DNA from: JAFLCA01 sp041907145
GTDB lineage: Bacteria > Bdellovibrionota_C > UBA2361 > JAFLCA01
Reading direction: 5' to 3'
Length of the DNA: 17,654 bases
Assembly: GCA_041907145.1 (NCBI GenBank)
Contig: JAYRHW010000288.1
Span: 1-17,654 of the forward strand
Shown here one piece after another: positions 14,777 through 17,654 of the stretch. The notes beneath the pieces were generated by a model that did not search any database, had not been told where the DNA came from, and saw only the letters and a list, made by a program, of their open reading frames with translations. Both the position numbers and the translations under genes were made by a program. Every line of letters starts with the position of its first letter. The stretch's first letter is position 1.

Positions 14777-14988
14777 GCGAATGCGCCTTCCTCCCTAAAG
14801 GTGTAGTCCTTTGTTTCTTTCGCGACTCCTTCCGAACTGAAACCCGCACGCCGGCTTGGTAATCCGACAGGGATACAACACGAACTGCGTCCCGAAAGAT
14901 CTGTGTAGGATATCAAGGATTCCTTGCTGCCCGAATTGGAGGGAAAAAGCAGCAAACCGACAAAGAGAAGAGCTTGAGCAAGAAGCAA
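14773..14988 (-). CDS. Possible small exported or membrane protein coupled to rsfS
   Basis: A 71-codon frame whose TGA overlaps the rsfS ATG in the ATGA arrangement typical of coupled genes. It opens with LLLAQALLFVGLLLFP, a signal- or anchor-like segment, preceded in the same open frame by CRRL. The start is unresolved: TTG at 14988 and an upstream CTG are available, both without a ribosome site. In the neighbouring frame, ATG at 15025 opens a 76-codon ORF over the same DNA (MKFLSALLSSPR...), so either one frame is spurious or the gene carries a frameshift. No family recognised. Confidence 0.35.
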   Translation of the reverse strand: MLLAQALLFVGLLLFPSNSGSKESLISYTDLSGRSSCCIPVGLPSRRAGFSSEGVAKETKDYTFREEGAFA

Positions 14989-15151
14989 CGCGAGGCGACG
15001 ACAGCAGCGCAGATAGGAATTTCATATCCCCGAAGCTTTGCCCTCCTCGGTGCGATATGCCAGGCGCTCTAATTGGAATAGGTATTCAGTATGACAAACG
15101 GAAGGGGGCCAGATGGGGTGGCGGTGAGCCGAGACTATGTGGCGTAAAGCT

Positions 15152-15230
15152 CTCGTAATGTTATCTCCTCATTACCGAGACTGATTGATACGCCTTAGCG
15201 GATGTAACTACCTGGTATCTCAACAGTCTC
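15152..15230 (-). promoter_or_regulatory. Structured 5' leader with mutually exclusive hairpins upstream of rsfS
   Basis: On the minus-strand transcript, GAGACTG (15230-15224) pairs with CAGTCTC (15183-15177) to close a roughly 54-base stem-loop, within which GATAC can pair with GTATC. A second stem, CTCGGTAATG with CATTACGAG (15179-15152), reuses the CTC of the first, so the two compete. Another AGTCTCGG copy occurs about 45 bases later and could also pair with GAGACTG. Together with the promoter at 15310-15338 this gives a leader of about 280 bases before the first candidate start. It could be a switch, an attenuator or a small RNA; no known riboswitch class is recognised. The gap 14989-15396 contains no convincing gene. 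Confidence 0.35.
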
Positions 15231-15309
15231 CCTCAATTGCCGCTCAGAGTATAAGTACTCATAAGCTCTAAATATATCGATCGGAACAATTCAAAAATAC
15301 CTTAATACG

Positions 15310-15338
15310 ATTATATCAGAGCCCCAGTAACTCGGCAA
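15310..15338 (-). promoter_or_regulatory. Strong sigma70-type promoter for the rsfS cluster
   Basis: Minus strand: -35 TTGCCG (15338-15333), exactly 17 bases, -10 TATAAT (15315-15310), preceded by TG to give the extended form TGATATAAT. Transcription would start near 15303 and run into the structured leader, the possible small ORF, rsfS, the LapA/TPR gene and gpmI. It begins just after the flagellin stop codon (15397), so the rsfS cluster need not depend on flagellin transcription. Confidence 0.75.
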
Positions 15339-15396
15339 TAAAGCAAGTTTCTCGATCTATCCTTACGATGCGGCAGTCGAGCAAGGAGGACGAGAA

Positions 15397-17268
15397 TTAT
15401 CGCCTCAGTGATTCGAGCAGAGCAAGCGCTAGGGCTGGGGATTGATTTGCCTGTGCGAGGACGGCGGCCCCCGATTGTCGTAAGATGCTAAGTCTGGCGA
15501 GGTTTGCAGCTTCCACAGCCACGTCTACATCTCTGATTCGAGACTCTGCAGCAGCGTTATTATCCCGCAGTGAGGATAGGTTTGCGAGCGCGAAGCTCAC
15601 GCGGCTTTGCGCGCCTCCGATGTTTCCGAGTTCTGTTTGAACCCGAGCAAGGGCCTGGTCAATGCTCGCCAGCGCAGACTTGGCGGCCTCCTGGGTTGTA
15701 AGATCAATGCGCTGAATTCCCGTTGAGATCGTGGTTTGCGCGAGGAATGTCTCAAGTTCCGCCGACCCTGTATTTGTTGCTACCAGGTCCGAAACTCCAT
15801 CGCCATTGAGGTCGCCAATCAGTACGCTTCGAGACGGGGTAGTATTGGACTTGTAAACTGATTCGGAACCGAAGCTCCCATCGCCGTTACCTTTGAACGT
15901 GGTGATAGCGCTGTTCCCTCCAACCACAATGTCGATAAGGCCGTCCGCATCGATATCGCCGAGCTTGATACTGAGTGATCCGTTCGAAGCGCTGAGGTTC
16001 CCGATACTAGAGAAGCTGCCATTTCCCAAGCCCTTGAGAATAGCGAGGTTAGTGCTCCCGTCTCCGGCTACGATATCTAAGATTCCATCGTAGTTTACGT
16101 CCTTCACATCGAAGTCGGCGATTGAAGAGAGCCCCGAATTAATTGAAATTCCCGTGCTAAATCCGCCACTGCCGCTATTGACTGCAATCAACAGCGCGCC
16201 CGCGCTTGCAGATCCGGTAATCAGATCAGTGCGGCCATCGCCGTTAAAGTCGCCGAGCCGTAAACGAGAACCGGCCTTTATTGTTGCGAATGTACCGCCG
16301 TCTCTGAAGGATCCATCCCCATTACCCAGCAGAATGGCTCCGTATGCGGATGACGCACCGGTGCCGACTACATCCAGAATCCCATCGTTATTCACATCGA
16401 GAAGCTCCACGGAGGTCCCTAGTGCGCCAGAGGTGCTAGTCGAAAGGGCATAAGCAGTGAAGGTTCCGTCGCCATTCCCATGCCAAACGCGGACACGATT
16501 GGTCCCGGTATTGTTGTCGGCAGTTACGATATCGGTGATTCCGTCGCGGTCAACGTCGCCCACTGCTAGAGTGCTAAATACCTTGCCGGGCACTATACTA
16601 CTGGCCTTGAACGTTCCGTCGCCATTACCAAGCTGGAGCTGCAAGCCGGTGCCGGCGTTCGTAGTCGCAAGATCGAGTATGCCATCGCCGTTGAAGTCTG
16701 CAAGCTGCTGATCGGTTACTCCATCGAGCGGGTGGGTTATCGAAGTGCTGCTGAATCCCGTACCCACGTTGCGCTGTAATCCGCTCCCAATGTCCGCACC
16801 AATAGATCCCGAGGTCCCGTATCCCAGTTGGATATTAAGGCGCCCTAAGGAGCCGTTCAACAAATTCAATCCGTTGAAGGTAGTGGATCCGACCAGCCGG
16901 TTGTATTCGTTCGTCAGGGACTTACTCTCTGTGTCAATTGCAAGGCGCTGTGTACGGGAGAATGTGCCCGAAGCTGCCTGAGTTGCAAGTTCTCTTAGCC
17001 TGGTGAGAATTGAGGTCAGGTTTGTCGCTGTGCCCTCGGCAATCGAAAGAGCGCTTATGGCGTCATTGCCGTTTCGGATGGCTTGAGTGTAAACCCTGGT
17101 GTCGCGTTGGAGACCGGTAGCTATGGCAAGCCCCGCCGCATCATCGCTGGCGCGATTGATGCGCTGTCCTGAGGCTAGGCGCTCAGAGCTTACACCGAGA
17201 TCGTTGACTGACTTATTCAGCCGACGAAGCGCAGCAAGCACTGCTATGTTACTACCAAACGGCAACAT
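15397..17268 (-). CDS. Flagellin with a seven-repeat FG-GAP/VCBS propeller in the variable region
   Basis: A 623-residue flagellin, the filament subunit, exported by the flagellar type III apparatus. Residues 1-150 form the N-terminal D0/D1 part (RLASGQRINRASDDAAGLAI at 30-49; TRLRELATQAASGTFS; LVGSTTFNGLNLLNGS). Residues 518-623 form the C-terminal D1/D0 part (SALASIDQALARVQTELGNI; SRIRDVDVAVEAANLARLSI; AAVLAQANQ; ends LLESLRR). Both ends look functional. In between, instead of an ordinary D2/D3, seven calcium-loop repeats run from residue 191 to 494. There are no cysteines, as is usual for flagellins. The first ATG in the frame is used; GGAG is 16 bases upstream, so initiation is not ideal. 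No other flagellar gene is in the window, so it may be one of several flagellins. A weak sigma28-like site lies upstream. Confidence 0.93.
   Translation of the reverse strand: MLPFGSNIAVLAALRRLNKSVNDLGVSSERLASGQRINRASDDAAGLAIATGLQRDTRVYTQAIRNGNDAISALSIAEGTATNLTSILTRLRELATQAASGTFSRTQRLAIDTESKSLTNEYNRLVGSTTFNGLNLLNGSLGRLNIQLGYGTSGSIGADIGSGLQRNVGTGFSSTSITHPLDGVTDQQLADFNGDGILDLATTNAGTGLQLQLGNGDGTFKASSIVPGKVFSTLAVGDVDRDGITDIVTADNNTGTNRVRVWHGNGDGTFTAYALSTSTSGALGTSVELLDVNNDGILDVVGTGASSAYGAILLGNGDGSFRDGGTFATIKAGSRLRLGDFNGDGRTDLITGSASAGALLIAVNSGSGGFSTGISINSGLSSIADFDVKDVNYDGILDIVAGDGSTNLAILKGLGNGSFSSIGNLSASNGSLSIKLGDIDADGLIDIVVGGNSAITTFKGNGDGSFGSESVYKSNTTPSRSVLIGDLNGDGVSDLVATNTGSAELETFLAQTTISTGIQRIDLTTQEAAKSALASIDQALARVQTELGNIGGAQSRVSFALANLSSLRDNNAAAESRIRDVDVAVEAANLARLSILRQSGAAVLAQANQSPALALALLESLRR
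15787..16698 (-). repeat. Seven tandem FG-GAP/VCBS repeats inside flagellin
   Basis: Calcium-binding loops of DxDxDG type begin at residues 191 (DFNGDGILD), 238 (DVDRDGITD), 291 (DVNNDGILD), 340 (DFNGDGRTD), 390 (DVNYDGILD), 438 (DIDADGLID) and 486 (DLNGDGVSD), spaced 47, 53, 49, 50, 48 and 48 residues apart. Between them sit GNGDGTF/GNGDGSF turns at about 214, 264, 315 and 460, with degenerate copies near 364 (NSGSGGF) and 413 (GLGNGSF). Seven such repeats is the count of an integrin-alpha beta-propeller. At the DNA level the GNGDG codons recur with similar but not identical bases, indicating old duplications. Confidence 0.9.
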
Positions 17269-17339
17269 GACGTCCGGGTATATTCTCCAAACTACCTGGG
17301 CATTTAGACCTCGGGCGAATAAGGTCTCCCATATTCGTC

Positions 17340-17366
17340 ATTTCGGCAGTTTCTCTGATTTTTGCC
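17340..17366 (-). promoter_or_regulatory. Weak sigma28-like promoter candidate for flagellin
   Basis: Minus strand GCCGAAAT (17347-17340) resembles the sigma28 -10 GCCGATAA. The upstream A-rich GGCAAAAA (17366-17359), 11 bases away, is only a poor match to TAAAGTTT. Transcription would start about 65 bases before the flagellin ATG. No sigma54 site was seen. Confidence 0.2.
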
Positions 17367-17439
17367 AGCTCGAATTGCAGGCGAGGTTTTTCAGCGGCGT
17401 AGTGAGCTGATTACTAAGGATAATCGCAAGGGGAGAACG

Positions 17440-17482
17440 CTAGGAATTTTTCCTAGAAAATTCTGAAATTATTCAGCTGAAT
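17440..17482. repeat. Two perfect palindromes between the GTPase and flagellin
   Basis: CTAGGAA-TTT-TTCCTAG (17440-17456) and ATTCAGCTGAAT (17471-17482) follow the GTPase stop codon closely (16-60 bases). As transcribed on the minus strand neither is followed by a clean U-run, though A/T-rich bases surround them. They may end the upstream operon inefficiently or serve as binding sites upstream of the flagellin promoter. Confidence 0.5.
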
Positions 17483-17497
17483 CTACAATCGGGCGGG

Positions 17498-17654
17498 TCA
17501 GGGAACTGGGTTTAACGATTCGGGCCGCAGCACTGCGGCACTGAGAGTATCAATAAGCTGCTCGATACCCTCTCCGCTGACACTGGAAATTATCAGGCAA
17601 GGGTAGCCAAGTTTCTCGAATTCCTTTTGGGCAGCTTGGATCTCGCCTTTGTCT
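17498..17654 (-). CDS. obg: C-terminal end of a TRAFAC GTPase, probably Obg (partial)
   Basis: Only the last 51 codons are in the window; the start lies beyond it. The visible part, EIQAAQKEFEKLGYPCLIIS followed by SVSGEGIEQLIDTLSAAVL and a short tail ending SLNPVP, matches the end of a G domain: the strand and G5 loop (SSVSGEG) followed by the final helix. The protein stops about 25 residues after G5 with no KH domain (as in Era or EngA) and no long C-domain, which best fits an Obg-type ribosome-assembly GTPase lacking the OCT domain. HflX or another family member cannot be excluded from this fragment. Confidence 0.65.
   Translation of the reverse strand, partial: DKGEIQAAQKEFEKLGYPCLIISSVSGEGIEQLIDTLSAAVLRPESLNPVP

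Noticed and set aside
15893..16981. Several plus-strand ORFs rich in Pro/Ser opposite the flagellin repeats
   Set aside because: They arise from antisense reading of Gly/Asp-rich repeats and have no independent support.

Overview
The window looks like the chromosome of a motile Gram-negative bacterium. It carries a complex I subunit (nuoA), a LapA-type lipopolysaccharide-assembly protein, several Sec-type signal peptides, a flagellin and the end of an Obg-type GTPase. The mix of a Ser/Thr kinase with an FHA protein, an FG-GAP-repeat flagellin and scattered single housekeeping genes fits a Bdellovibrionota/Oligoflexia-like or other 'deltaproteobacterial' lineage, but that assignment is an inference. 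There is no integrase, phage module, rRNA or CRISPR array.

Layout. 1-938 (minus): an FHA protein whose 3' end overlaps the start of a Ser/Thr protein kinase that runs out of the window. 939-1508: a gene-poor stretch with a perfect 10-bp inverted repeat. 1509-1585: tRNA-Arg(TCT). 1663-3107 (plus): a lone nuoA, then a membrane-anchored endonuclease/exonuclease/phosphatase (EEP) protein whose tail overlaps mazG convergently. 3028-4672 (minus): a periplasmic DsbA-like thioredoxin protein with a coiled coil, then mazG. 4809-6592 (minus): an unrecognised GC-rich gene and a C39/papain-fold-like protein whose expected catalytic Cys is Ser, separated by a large nested palindrome. 6682-6882: a short region bounded by 13-bp inverted repeats. 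6880-9345 (minus): comF, then a GT-B glycosyltransferase with a C-terminal TPR-like region. 9396-11456 (plus): an exported SGNH hydrolase and an exported GH5-like glycosidase. 11436-14776 (minus, possibly from 14988): a tight cluster, rsfS - LapA/TPR fusion - gpmI, probably driven by a strong promoter at 15310-15338 through a structured leader. 15397-17268 (minus): flagellin. 17498-17654 (minus): C-terminus of a GTPase, probably Obg.

The standout is the flagellin. Its D0/D1 ends are conventional, but the variable centre is replaced by seven regularly spaced calcium-loop (DxDxDG) FG-GAP/VCBS repeats. Seven is the number in an integrin-alpha-type beta-propeller, so the filament may display a seven-bladed propeller on its surface. 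Other points of interest are the LapA-TPR fusion, the C39-like pseudoenzyme beside an orphan gene, and the competing hairpins upstream of rsfS.

How the genes may work together: the glycosyltransferase, SGNH hydrolase and GH5-like enzyme look like envelope- or exopolysaccharide-acting proteins; the LapA/TPR protein would act in envelope biogenesis; rsfS, gpmI, mazG and nuoA are housekeeping; the kinase and FHA protein form a phospho-signalling pair.
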